Of a DNA stretch of 64,000 nt, positions 52,021 to 61,234 are shown one piece after another. How positions within the stretch are numbered: position 1 is the stretch's first letter; the number at the start of each line of letters is the position of its first letter. A program made the position numbers and the translations under genes. The notes below the pieces were generated by a model. That model saw only the letters and a program-made list of their open reading frames with translations, searched no databases and was not told where the DNA came from. The DNA is from Paraburkholderia silvatlantica (GTDB taxonomy: Bacteria; Pseudomonadota; Gammaproteobacteria; Burkholderiales; Burkholderiaceae), in the NCBI RefSeq assembly GCF_003096715.1, contig NZ_QEOL01000024.1:62001-126000 (forward strand). Direction: 5' to 3'.

Positions 52021-53193
52021 TCAGAAGCGGGCGCGCAACCCCACCGTGCCTACGACCTGATTGGCAGTCGTTGACGCGCCGCCCGCCGTGTTGATGAACG
52101 CCACGTAGTTGTGCCCCGTGGCGTGCTGGTACATCGCCTCGCCGTAGAGGTCGGTGCGCTTCGAGAGGCGGTACACGACCTGTGCGTCCACCTGGTTCCA
52201 CTTCGGATCGGCGCCGAAAGTCGTCGTGTCGCTCACGTGGCCATCCGTGAAGGTGTAGGCGAGACCGAGACTCCACGCCGGGTTCAGCTGATACTTCCCG
52301 TTCACTTCATAGTTGTTGAAGCTCATGTCGCCGCCCTTCGAGCCGAACGAGCTGGTGCCCGTGTACTCGCTGCGCGTGAACACGAAGCCCGCCGTGGCCG
52401 GGCCGAACGTGTAGTTGATGCCGCCGCCGAACGAACGCAGACGGTCGGCGCCGAGCGCGAAGCCGCCCTTGCCGTTGGCCGTCGACTCCGCGAGATCCAC
52501 CGCGCCCGGGCTGCTCGCCGTCGCGCCCTGGGTGCCGTTCAGCTGCAGATAACCGCCGGCGATGGCGAGCGGCCCGTTGGTGTAGCTTGCGCCGAAGCTG
52601 TAGGCGCGATTCACGGCGAAGTCGGTGTTGTTCGAGAACGCATAGAGCGCGCCGAACTTCAGGCCGCTATACGTGTTGCTCGTGAACTTGACCGCGTTGC
52701 TCATGCGCAGCGAGTGGTTCAGGTTGTCGTTGTCGAACGGATGCGCGAAGCCCGTGTCGCCGAAGGTGCCCGCCGTGGCCGAAAGCGGCGCGACGAAGTC
52801 GACGAGCGAGTCGTACTGGCGGCCGAGCGTGAGCGAGCCGAACTGGTCGCTCGCGAGGCCCACGTAGGCCTGGCGGCCGAACATGCGGCCGTCCTGGCCG
52901 AGCTTGCCGTTCTGCACGTTGAAGCCGTTTTCGAGCACGAAGACCGCATGCAGGCCGCCGCCCAGGTCCTCGCTGCCGCGCATGCCGAAGCGGCTGCCGT
53001 TCACGTTGCCGCTCGTTGCCTGCCACAGCGCGCCGGACGACTTGCCGCTCGCGACGTTGTTCGTGTACATGATGCCGGCGTCGATCAGGCCGTAGAGCGT
53101 GACCGAGCTTTGCGCGTGGGCGGCGGGCGCGGCGAGCGTGCCGAGGGCGCCGATCACGGCGGCAATGGTGGTGAGCGAGAGGGTGTTCTTCAT
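52021..53193 (-). CDS. Gram-negative porin, trimeric 16-strand type
   Basis: A 390-residue outer-membrane porin of the betaproteobacterial OmpC-like family. The signal peptide ends AHAQ. The mature part begins SSVTLYGLIDAGIMY and contains repeated beta strands with alternating Gly/aromatic residues (RFGMRGSEDLGGGLHAVFVLENGF) and a C-terminal Phe (VGLRARF), the Bam recognition signal. The start at 53193 fits the signal. Mass and pattern are standard for this family; expression control is not visible. Confidence 0.93.
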   Translation of the reverse strand: MKNTLSLTTIAAVIGALGTLAAPAAHAQSSVTLYGLIDAGIMYTNNVASGKSSGALWQATSGNVNGSRFGMRGSEDLGGGLHAVFVLENGFNVQNGKLGQDGRMFGRQAYVGLASDQFGSLTLGRQYDSLVDFVAPLSATAGTFGDTGFAHPFDNDNLNHSLRMSNAVKFTSNTYSGLKFGALYAFSNNTDFAVNRAYSFGASYTNGPLAIAGGYLQLNGTQGATASSPGAVDLAESTANGKGGFALGADRLRSFGGGINYTFGPATAGFVFTRSEYTGTSSFGSKGGDMSFNNYEVNGKYQLNPAWSLGLAYTFTDGHVSDTTTFGADPKWNQVDAQVVYRLSKRTDLYGEAMYQHATGHNYVAFINTAGGASTTANQVVGTVGLRARF

Positions 53194-53460
53194 TCGAGGT
53201 TCCTGTAGCGTTGTTGTTTCGCGGCGTATGCAAAAGCGGGTTTGCAACAGCGACAGGAGTGTAGGGAGTGAAAGGCGCCGGAAAAACCGGCTGTGACTGC
53301 AGAGGATTCTTCCTCGATCTGGAAGGATGTTTTCATCGCCCTGTCATAAATCGATTCAGGCATCGACTCGGGCGACCGAGGGCGTGCGCCCCGCGGGAAG
53401 CAGGAGCGGTCTTGCGAGTTTGGTACGATTCACGCTTTGCCAGCCGACCCTACCTGCCGC

Positions 53461-56031
53461 GTGAAGCGTTACGTGCCGTTGATCCGCGATCGAATCGCGC
53501 TGTCGTTGTCCCGCCTGAAGCCCGCCGCAGCGCGGCTGGGCGGGTTTATTCGCCCGCTGGGAGCGCGTGCGCTCCATCGTCTGCGGCATCCCACGCGGCG
53601 CGGCGTGCTCATGGCGATTGGCGCGTTGCCCGCGCTCGTCGTGCTCTACGTGCTCGTGCTGATTCCGTTCACCCCGAGCATTGGCGACATCCGCAAGGCG
53701 CGGGTGGACGAACCGGCCCAGATTCTTTCCGCCGACGGCAAGGTGCTCGCCGAGTTCAAGCCCTCGAACCGCGAATGGGTGCCGCTCGCGCAGATCTCGC
53801 CGCACATGGTCGATGCGCTGATTTCCACCGAGGATCACCGCTTCTACGAGCACCACGGCATCGACTTCAAGCGCACGGCGGGCGCGGCGCTGCACACGTT
53901 CTCGGGCGAGCGTCAGGGCGGCTCGACCATTACGCAGCAACTCGCGCGCAATCTCTATCCCGATGAAATCGGCCGCGCGCCCACGCTCACGCGCAAGATC
54001 AAGGAAGCGATCACGGCGTTCAAGATCGAGGCGGTGTACAGCAAGCAGCAGATTCTCGAGACCTATCTGAACACGGTGCCGTTCCTCTACAACGCCTACG
54101 GCATCGAGATGGCGGCGCGCACCTACTTCGGCGTGTCGGCGGATCAGCTCGACATCCTGCAAGCCGCGACGCTCACCGGCATGCTCAAGGGCAACGCCTA
54201 TTACAACCCGGTGATCAACCCCGAGCGTGCGCTCGCGCGGCGCAACACCGTGCTCGGCCAGATGGTGAAGTACGGCAAGCTCAGCGAGGCGCAGTACGCC
54301 ACGCTTTCGAAGAAGCCGCTGCGCCTCGACTTCGAGCGCCAGACAGAGCCGCCCGGCCCCGCGCCGCACTTCGCGCTGCAACTGCGCAAGTGGCTGATTG
54401 CGTGGGCCGACCGCAACGACTACAACATCTATTCGGATGGCCTCGTGGTGCGCACCACGATCGATTCGCGCCTCCAGCAGATGGCAACCGCTGCGCTGCG
54501 CCAGCACACGAACCAGCTCCAGGGCATCGCCAACGGTGCATGGAGCGGACGCAACGGCTGTGTGGCCGGCAACGACCTGTTCGCGACCTTCATGCGCGAA
54601 ACGCAGGACTACAAGAGCGCGCGCGACGCAGGCGCGAACGACGCCGACGCGCTCAAGCAGCTCGCCGGCGACCGCACCTTCATGCGCAATCTCTGCAAAA
54701 GCAAGACCGCGGTGGAGGCGGGCTTTCTCGCCATCGACCCGCGCAACGGGCAGATCAAGGCGTGGGTGGGCAGCCGCGACTTTACCGACGAGCCGTTCGA
54801 CCACGTGCAGCAGGCGCGCCGTCAGCCCGGCTCGACGTTCAAGCCGTTTGTGTACGGCGCGGCCTACGCGGCGGGCGCCAAGCCGGGCGACACGTTCATC
54901 GACCAGCCGGTGGAGATCACGCTGGCGGGCGGCGAAATCTGGAAGCCGACCGACGACGTGCCGCCGAGCAATCGCCCGGTGACGCTGCGCGACGCGATCG
55001 CGTTCTCGCGCAACCGCATCACCGCGCAGCTCATGCAGACGGTGGGCCCGGACAAGGTCGCGCGGCTCGCGCGCGCGATGGGCGTGCGCGACAGCCAGCT
55101 CGACCCGGTGCCGTCGCTCGCGCTCGGCACGAGCCCGGTCACCTTGAAGGAAATGGTCTCCGCCTACAGCACCATCGCGAACGACGGCGAGTATCTCGAA
55201 CCGCGCATGGTCACGAGTATCGAGGACCACAAGGGCAACGTGCTCGCGCAGTTCGAGAGCGCTTCGCCCGAGCGCGCGCTTTCGGCGGAGGCGGACCGCA
55301 CGCTGCTCGACACGATGCGCGACGTCGTCAACCGCGGCACGGGCTCGGCCATCCGCACGCGCTTCGGCATTCGCGGCGACGTGGCGGGCAAGACCGGCAC
55401 GACCCAGGGCAACACGGACGGCTGGTTCATCCTGATGGACCCGCAACTGGTGGCGGGCGCGTGGGTGGGCTTCGACGACGGCCGCGTGACGCTCGACGAC
55501 TACTGGGGGCAGGGCGCGCGCAGCGCGCTGCCGATCGTCGGCGACTTCTTCCAGCGCGCGTTGCGCTCGCGCCTCGTCGATCCGCGTGCGCGCTTCGACA
55601 CCGAAGTGACGCCGGGTGCGTTCGAAACCTTCCGCGAGAAGCTGCGCGCGTGGATGGACAAGCTGTTCGGCAAGCACGAAGCGCCGCCACCGGCGCCGCC
55701 GGTGCGGCATGCGCCGCCGCCGCGCGCGAGTGCGCCGGCACCTGCGTCTGTGCCTGCTGTGGCTTCGGAGGCGGGGGCGTCGGCGCCTTCTGCGGCATCG
55801 GCGCCTTCTGCCGCTTCGGCGGCGGCCGCGGAATCCGCCGCGCGCGCGATCATGGGTCTGCCGCCGATCATCGGGCCGTCCAGCGCGCCGCCGGCGCTTG
55901 CCCCGCAGCCCTCGTATCCGGCGCAGGCGCCGGCGCTTGCGCCGACCCCGACTCCCGACGAGGCGGACCCTGACACGCCAGGCGCGAGCGCGAGCTACAC
56001 GCCGCCGGTGGCGCAGCCGCAGGGACAATGA
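53461..56031 (+). CDS. Class A penicillin-binding protein (PBP1a family)
   Basis: An 856-residue bifunctional peptidoglycan synthase. A membrane anchor (GVLMAIGALPALVVLYVLVLIPF, about residues 40-65) precedes the GT51 transglycosylase with catalytic Glu124 in STEDHRFYEHHG. The transpeptidase has Ser458 in PGSTFKPF, SRN and KTGTT (Lys644). The C-terminal 110 residues are Ala/Pro-rich and poorly conserved. GTG 53461 gives a start at VKRYVPL; TTG 53437 is an alternative, and neither has a clear ribosome site. It synthesises septal or lateral wall peptidoglycan. Confidence 0.92.
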   Translation: MKRYVPLIRDRIALSLSRLKPAAARLGGFIRPLGARALHRLRHPTRRGVLMAIGALPALVVLYVLVLIPFTPSIGDIRKARVDEPAQILSADGKVLAEFKPSNREWVPLAQISPHMVDALISTEDHRFYEHHGIDFKRTAGAALHTFSGERQGGSTITQQLARNLYPDEIGRAPTLTRKIKEAITAFKIEAVYSKQQILETYLNTVPFLYNAYGIEMAARTYFGVSADQLDILQAATLTGMLKGNAYYNPVINPERALARRNTVLGQMVKYGKLSEAQYATLSKKPLRLDFERQTEPPGPAPHFALQLRKWLIAWADRNDYNIYSDGLVVRTTIDSRLQQMATAALRQHTNQLQGIANGAWSGRNGCVAGNDLFATFMRETQDYKSARDAGANDADALKQLAGDRTFMRNLCKSKTAVEAGFLAIDPRNGQIKAWVGSRDFTDEPFDHVQQARRQPGSTFKPFVYGAAYAAGAKPGDTFIDQPVEITLAGGEIWKPTDDVPPSNRPVTLRDAIAFSRNRITAQLMQTVGPDKVARLARAMGVRDSQLDPVPSLALGTSPVTLKEMVSAYSTIANDGEYLEPRMVTSIEDHKGNVLAQFESASPERALSAEADRTLLDTMRDVVNRGTGSAIRTRFGIRGDVAGKTGTTQGNTDGWFILMDPQLVAGAWVGFDDGRVTLDDYWGQGARSALPIVGDFFQRALRSRLVDPRARFDTEVTPGAFETFREKLRAWMDKLFGKHEAPPPAPPVRHAPPPRASAPAPASVPAVASEAGASAPSAASAPSAASAAAAESAARAIMGLPPIIGPSSAPPALAPQPSYPAQAPALAPTPTPDEADPDTPGASASYTPPVAQPQGQ

Positions 56032-56112
56032 GCGCGGCGTATCTCGAACCCGGCCAGGCACCCTGCATGACTCGTTGCGCTCGCAAGGGTGTCTGCCCTT
56101 GGGGTAGGGGTG

Positions 56113-56128
56113 TGCTCGCTAGCGAGCA
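56113..56128. repeat. 16-bp perfect palindrome between convergent genes
   Basis: TGCTCGCTAGCGAGCA lies between the convergent PBP and chemoreceptor genes. No T-runs flank it; it may be a transcription-end structure or chance. Confidence 0.4.
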
Positions 56129-56176
56129 TATCCAGCGGAAACCGGCTCCACGATTTCCGGCGACGCCTACGCGTCG

Positions 56177-58183
56177 TTACTCCCGAACCTTGAACACGGA
56201 AACCAGCTCGGCGAGCGCAGCCGCATGCTCGTTGAGCGCGGCGGCGGCGCGCTCGGCGTCGCCCACGAGCGCGGCGTTCTGCTGCGTCGCCGCGCCGATC
56301 TGCGAAACCGCGATGTTCACCTGCTCGATGCCGCCCGATTGCTCGCGCGAGGCCACGCTGATCTCGCCGATGATCGAGCGCACTTCATCCACGCGCGCGA
56401 CGATGCCGTGCATGGTCGTGCTCGCTTCGCCGGCGATCCGGTAGCCCGTCTCGACCGTCGTCGACGATTCGGTGATCAGCGCCGAGATTTCCTTCGCGGC
56501 CGCCGCGCTGCGCTGCGCGAGCGCGCGCACTTCGCTCGCGACCACCGCGAAGCCCTTGCCGTGCTCGCCCGCGCGCGCCGCTTCGACGGCTGCATTGAGT
56601 GCGAGGATGTTGGTCTGGAACGCGATGCCGTCGATCACGCCCGTAATCTCGGCGATCTTCTGCGACGCGCGGCTGATGTCGTTCATCGTTTCGACGACGC
56701 GGCTCACGGCGCGCCCGCCGTCGAGCGCGGCTTGCGCAGCGCTGGTCACCACGGTGTTGGCGCGCGTCGCGTGGTCGGCGTTCTGCTGCACGGTGGACGT
56801 GAGTTCCTCCATGCTCGCCGCCGTCTGCTCCAGGCTGCTCGCCTGGCTCGCGATGCGCGAAGCGATCTCGCCGCTGCCCTGCGCGATGCGCGAGGTGTCC
56901 TCGCTCATCTGCGCCGCGGCGCTGCGTACTTGCGCGACGATCTGCGCGAGGCCCACGCCGATGCCGTCGATCGCGCGCGTGAGGCGGCCGATCTCGTCGG
57001 CGCCCGCCGTATCCTGCGCGTGCGCGGCATCGCCATTGCCGATGCCGTTGCGGCTGGGGTTGCCGATGCGCACCGTGAGGTCGCCCGCCGCGAGCTGGCC
57101 GGCGGCGAGCGCTGCGGCGTCGAGCGGCCGGCTCACGAGGCGGCGCGCGGCGTAGATCGAAAGCGCCGCGAACAGCGCGACCAGCACGAGGCCGATGGCC
57201 GCGAAGCGGTCGCGCGTGGCGTTCACGTCGGCCATGATCTCATCGCGCACGGCGACGCCGCCCACGAGCCATTGCCACTGCGGCACGCTCACGAACGAGA
57301 CGAACTTCGCCCGCGCGTCGCCCTCGCCGCGCGTCGAGTCGGCGGAGGTGTAATCGAGCGTGCCTTCGCGCGCTTCGAGCATGCGCGACCAGGGCGCGTC
57401 GGCGTCGTCGTAGTGTTTGCCGACGGCGCCAGGGTGCACGAGGAAGGTGCCGCGCGCCGGGCCGTTCGAAGCGTCCATCACGAAGTAATAGCCGCTCTCG
57501 CCGATCTTGAGCCTGGCAATCCCGCTTTTGAGCGCATCGATCTGCGCACCCACGTCCACGCCCACGAAGAGCGCGCCGATCACGTGGCCGCTCGCGTCGA
57601 GAATCGGCTTGTATTGCGTGATGTACTGCTTGCCGAACAACTGGGCGAGGCCGGTATAGGTGCGATTGGCCATCACCGGCCCATACGCGGGGCCCTTGCG
57701 GTCGAGCAGCGTGCCGATCGCGCGCGTGCCGTCCTGCTTCTTGAGCGAGGTGGTCACGCGCACGAAGTCGTCGCCGCTGCGCGCGAAAACGGTGGCGATT
57801 TCGCCGCTGCGCGCGAGAAACTGGTCGGGAATCGTAAAGTCCAGGTTCAGCACGTGATCGCCGGACTTGAAGACCGGCGTGGCCTTGCCGCCAATGTCGA
57901 CCGTCTGCGTCGCGTCGAGCGTGAAGGCGCCGGGCAGGAAACTCTCGAAGAGTTGCATGGCGCGGTCGACTTCGGCCTCGAGCGCGCCGTTGATGAGCGA
58001 GATCGACGAAGCGACCGCCTGGTCCTTTTCGGCAATGCGCATGCGCACCTGGTCGCCGGCCTGCGTCGCCGCCGAACGCGTGATCGCCCATGTGAAGGCG
58101 GCAAAGATGGCTGCGACTAGCGCACACGATAGCAAGGCGAGGCGCACGCCGACGCTCGCGCGGCTTGATAAGCGTGAAAGCAT
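56177..58183 (-). CDS. Methyl-accepting chemotaxis protein with double Cache sensor
   Basis: A 668-residue chemoreceptor. The first membrane helix (ALLSCALVAAIFAAFTWAI) is followed by a large periplasmic Cache-type sensor (about 40-310, with GHVIGALFVGVDVGAQI and ESGYYFVMDASNGPARGTFLVHPG), then a second membrane helix (AAIGLVLVALFAALSIYAA), HAMP and the signalling hairpin (VIDGIAFQTNILALNAAVEAARAGEHGKGFAVVASEVR). The sensor fits sCache_3_2, which binds organic acids or amino acids. A FliA-type promoter precedes it. It is on the opposite strand from the first chemoreceptor. Confidence 0.93.
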   Translation of the reverse strand: MLSRLSSRASVGVRLALLSCALVAAIFAAFTWAITRSAATQAGDQVRMRIAEKDQAVASSISLINGALEAEVDRAMQLFESFLPGAFTLDATQTVDIGGKATPVFKSGDHVLNLDFTIPDQFLARSGEIATVFARSGDDFVRVTTSLKKQDGTRAIGTLLDRKGPAYGPVMANRTYTGLAQLFGKQYITQYKPILDASGHVIGALFVGVDVGAQIDALKSGIARLKIGESGYYFVMDASNGPARGTFLVHPGAVGKHYDDADAPWSRMLEAREGTLDYTSADSTRGEGDARAKFVSFVSVPQWQWLVGGVAVRDEIMADVNATRDRFAAIGLVLVALFAALSIYAARRLVSRPLDAAALAAGQLAAGDLTVRIGNPSRNGIGNGDAAHAQDTAGADEIGRLTRAIDGIGVGLAQIVAQVRSAAAQMSEDTSRIAQGSGEIASRIASQASSLEQTAASMEELTSTVQQNADHATRANTVVTSAAQAALDGGRAVSRVVETMNDISRASQKIAEITGVIDGIAFQTNILALNAAVEAARAGEHGKGFAVVASEVRALAQRSAAAAKEISALITESSTTVETGYRIAGEASTTMHGIVARVDEVRSIIGEISVASREQSGGIEQVNIAVSQIGAATQQNAALVGDAERAAAALNEHAAALAELVSVFKVRE

Positions 58184-58248
58184 GGATTCGGTTCCGGAAT
58201 AGAGCGTGTAAAGAAGGAACCTGCGCCTTCGAGGCGCTGGTATGACGC

Positions 58249-58275
58249 ATTACGGCGCGTGCGAGGGATCCTTTA
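58249..58275 (-). promoter_or_regulatory. FliA (sigma28) promoter of the second chemoreceptor gene
   Basis: Read on the minus strand: TAAA (58275-58272), 15 bp, GCCGTAAT (58256-58249), close to the flagellar consensus TAAA-N15-GCCGATAA. Transcription would start about 60 bp before the gene at 58183. Confidence 0.65.
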
Positions 58276-58386
58276 GGGGTAGGACCGAAAAACCTTACAG
58301 CCATGTAAAGATTGCCGATCGGTCATGCCAATTTGCTGCGCAGACTGTGGGATGTTTCGGATCCCAAAACAAGATCGATACAAGGG

Positions 58387-58409
58387 AAAGGGCGCACGAA
58401 GCGCCCTTT
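58387..58409 (-). terminator. Terminator downstream of copA
   Basis: AAAGGGCGC and GCGCCCTTT form a perfect 9-bp stem with a 5-nt loop, 41 bp beyond the copA stop. The minus-strand T-rich tail is short. Confidence 0.6.
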
Positions 58410-58450
58410 CGTTATGTTCCGCGCGATACGTCGCGCCGTGAAATTCTGCG

Positions 58451-60940
58451 CTAGCGGCGGGCCCGCCACGTTCTGAGCAAGAGCGCGTTGGTCACGACGC
58501 TCACGCTGGAAAACGCCATGGCCGCGCCCGCGAGCATGGGGTTGAGCAAGCCGAAGGCGGCGAGCGGAATCCCGATCAGGTTGTAGAAGAACGCCCAGAA
58601 CAGGTTCTGCTGGATCTTGCGCCACGTGCGCCGCGAAATATCGATTGCGGCGGCAACGAGCGCCGGGTCGCCGCGCATGAGCGTGATGCCCGCCGCGTGC
58701 ATGGCGACGTCGGTGCCCGTCGCCATGGCGATGCCGATGTCGGCGGCGGCGAGCGCCGGCGCATCGTTGATGCCGTCGCCGGCCATTGCGACGATGCCGC
58801 CGCTCTGGATCTTGAGGTCGCGGATCGTGCGCGCCTTGTCGTCGGGCAGCACCTGCGCATGAACTTCGCCGATGCCGAGCTGCGCGGCCACGGCCGCCGC
58901 GCTGCCCGCGTTGTCGCCGGTCACGAGCACGCTGCGGATGCCCATCGCCTCGAGGCTCGCAATGGCTTCGCGCGCCGTGGGCTTCACGGTGTCGCCGAAA
59001 GCGAGCAGGGCGAGCACGCCGCCGTGCGGCTCGAATAGCCATGACACCGTATTGCCCGCTGCTTCGAGCGTACGCGCGCGGGCCGCGAGCGCGGGCGGCA
59101 CGGCGAGCGCCAGTTCGTCGAGCCAGCGGCCGCTGCCGATGGCGATGCGCCGGCCGGTCACTTCGGCCTCCACGCCGCGCCCGGGCACCGCGCGCGCATG
59201 GGCGGCGCCGGCCAGGACGTCTCGCGCCTGGGCGTTGGCGTGCGCCTCATACGCCTGCACCACGGCCTTCGCGAGCGGGTGATCGCTTTGCCGCTGCACG
59301 GCGGCGGCGAGCGCGAGCGCCTCGCCGCGCTCGAGTCCCTCGGCCGCATCGAACGCGGTGAGCGAGGGCTGGCCGAGCGTGAGCGTGCCGGTCTTGTCGA
59401 AGGCGACCACGCTCACGCTGTGGGCGGTCTCCAATGCTTCGGCATCCTTGATGAGCACGCCCTGGCGCGCGGCCACGCCGGTCCCGGCCATGATCGCGGC
59501 AGGCGTGGCGAGGCCGAGCGCGCACGGGCAGGCGATCACGAGCACGGCCACGGCGTTGAGGATCGCCGTTTCGGCGCTCGCGCCCGCGATCAGCCAGCCG
59601 CCCAGCGTGAGGGCCGCGATCACGAGAATCGCGGGGACGAACACGGCGCTCACGCGGTCGACGAGACGCTGGATCGGCGCCTTTTCGGCCTGCGCGCTTT
59701 CCACGAGGCGAATGATGCGTGCCAGCGTGGTTTCCGCGCCGATGGCCGTGGTGCGCAGGAGAATCGCGCCTTCGCCGTTGATCGAGCCGGCCGTGACGGG
59801 GTCGTCCGGCGCTTTCGGCACCGGCAGGCTTTCGCCGGTGATGAGCGATTCGTCGATGTGGCTGCGGCCTTCGAGCACGACGCCGTCCACGGGCACGCGC
59901 TCGCCGGGACGCACGACTACCACGGCGCCCACGCGAACCTGGGCGAGCGGGACTTCGCGCTCCTCGGCGTTGGCGCCATTTGCGCCATCGACACGGATGC
60001 GCGCGCGATCGGGCCGCAGCGCGTTGAGGGCGCGGATCGCGTCGGTGGTCTGGCGCTTCGCGCGCGCTTCGAGCCATTTGCCGAAGCGCACGAGCGTGAT
60101 GACGACCGCCGCAGCCTCGAAATACAGATGCGCCATGTCGCCTGGGTGCGCGAGCATCGAATAGACGCTCACGCCATACGCGGCCGAGGTGCCGAGCGCG
60201 ACCAGCAGATCCATGTTGCCCGCGCCCGCGCGCACGGCCTTCCAGGCGGCGCGGTAGAAGCGCGCGCCGAACACGAACTGCACGACGCTCGCAAGCGCCA
60301 GCTGCGCCGCGGCGGGCAGCATCCAGTCGAACCCGAGCCAGTGGCCGAACATCGGCAGCACGAGCGGGACGGTGAGCACGGCCGAAACCAGCACGGCGCG
60401 CCATTCGCGGCGCGCTTCGTCGCCGGCAGTGGCGCGCTTCGCGGGGGCGGCGGTATCTTGGTCGGCGGCGAGCGGCGTGGCTTCATAGCCGGCCTTCTTG
60501 ACGGCGGCGACGAGCAGGTCCTGCAATTCGCCCGTGAGCGGCGAGCGCGTGTTGACGGTGGCCTGCTCGGTGGCGAGGTTCACGCTTACGCCAGCCACGC
60601 CGGGCACGCGCGCGAGTGCCTTCTCGACGCGGTTCGCGCACGAAGCGCATGTCATCCCGCCGATGGCGAACGTGGCGGCTTCCGTGGCGACGGGCACGGC
60701 TTCGTAGCCGGCCTTTTCGACGGCTGCGAGGAGGGCGGCTACGAGGGCGGCGGGCGCGACGCCGCCGCTGGCCTCGACGGTCGCCTTTTCCGTGGCGAGG
60801 TTGACCGAGGCGCGCGTGACGCCCGGCACCTTGGCAAGCGCTTTCTCGACGCGCATGGCGCACGAGGCGCACGTCATGCCGTGGATCTCGAGTTCGGCTA
60901 CAGCGGTATCCGTGCGCTCTGCTACGAGGGGTTCATTCAT
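58451..60940 (-). CDS. copA: Copper-translocating P1B-type ATPase
   Basis: An 829-residue Cu(I) exporter of the inner membrane. Two N-terminal heavy-metal domains carry GMTCASC (near residues 20 and 95). The transmembrane ion site CPC is in IACPCALGLATP, the phosphorylated Asp515 in DKTGTLT, and the hinge in GDGINDAPALAAADIGIAM. It lowers cytosolic copper. The start at 60940 lies about 31 bp from the start site set by a CueR-type promoter. No cueR gene is in the window. The downstream neighbour is the chemoreceptor on the same strand, behind a terminator. Confidence 0.95.
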   Translation of the reverse strand: MNEPLVAERTDTAVAELEIHGMTCASCAMRVEKALAKVPGVTRASVNLATEKATVEASGGVAPAALVAALLAAVEKAGYEAVPVATEAATFAIGGMTCASCANRVEKALARVPGVAGVSVNLATEQATVNTRSPLTGELQDLLVAAVKKAGYEATPLAADQDTAAPAKRATAGDEARREWRAVLVSAVLTVPLVLPMFGHWLGFDWMLPAAAQLALASVVQFVFGARFYRAAWKAVRAGAGNMDLLVALGTSAAYGVSVYSMLAHPGDMAHLYFEAAAVVITLVRFGKWLEARAKRQTTDAIRALNALRPDRARIRVDGANGANAEEREVPLAQVRVGAVVVVRPGERVPVDGVVLEGRSHIDESLITGESLPVPKAPDDPVTAGSINGEGAILLRTTAIGAETTLARIIRLVESAQAEKAPIQRLVDRVSAVFVPAILVIAALTLGGWLIAGASAETAILNAVAVLVIACPCALGLATPAAIMAGTGVAARQGVLIKDAEALETAHSVSVVAFDKTGTLTLGQPSLTAFDAAEGLERGEALALAAAVQRQSDHPLAKAVVQAYEAHANAQARDVLAGAAHARAVPGRGVEAEVTGRRIAIGSGRWLDELALAVPPALAARARTLEAAGNTVSWLFEPHGGVLALLAFGDTVKPTAREAIASLEAMGIRSVLVTGDNAGSAAAVAAQLGIGEVHAQVLPDDKARTIRDLKIQSGGIVAMAGDGINDAPALAAADIGIAMATGTDVAMHAAGITLMRGDPALVAAAIDISRRTWRKIQQNLFWAFFYNLIGIPLAAFGLLNPMLAGAAMAFSSVSVVTNALLLRTWRARR

Positions 60941-60977
60941 GATGGGGTGCGAGCACTGGCTGTCATCGATGTTAAGC

Positions 60978-61008
60978 AGTATCTACGTTCCCATCATGGG
61001 AAGGTCAA
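60978..61008 (-). promoter_or_regulatory. CueR-type copper-responsive promoter with 19-bp spacer
   Basis: On the minus strand: -35 TTGACC (61008-61003) and -10 GATACT (60983-60978) are separated by exactly 19 bp. The spacer holds the dyad CCTTCCCATGATGGGAACG, the CueR operator pattern. An overlong spacer with a MerR-family dyad is diagnostic of this regulator class. It drives copA. Confidence 0.85.
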
Positions 61009-61234
61009 GGGGCGACACTACGCCACTTCCGTTTCAGAAGGCAAGCTATCCAGCTGTAACGCAATATTCCGCGCCGCAGTCTTTTCAGGCCCATGCGCGA
61101 GCGATACGATACCTACCGGCGGCATTGGCGCCGTGCCGCGCGTATTTGACGACGGCCCTGGGGGGGCCCGCGCGCGGAGTGGCCAGCCGGTCGACGTCAC
61201 TTCATGGACCGCCCGCACCGAATACAACCAACAA

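Noticed and set aside
59198..61234. Upstream part of the frame that ends in the DUF1254 gene
   Set aside because: This stretch is antisense to copA. The signal peptide and lipobox place the true start at 61235.
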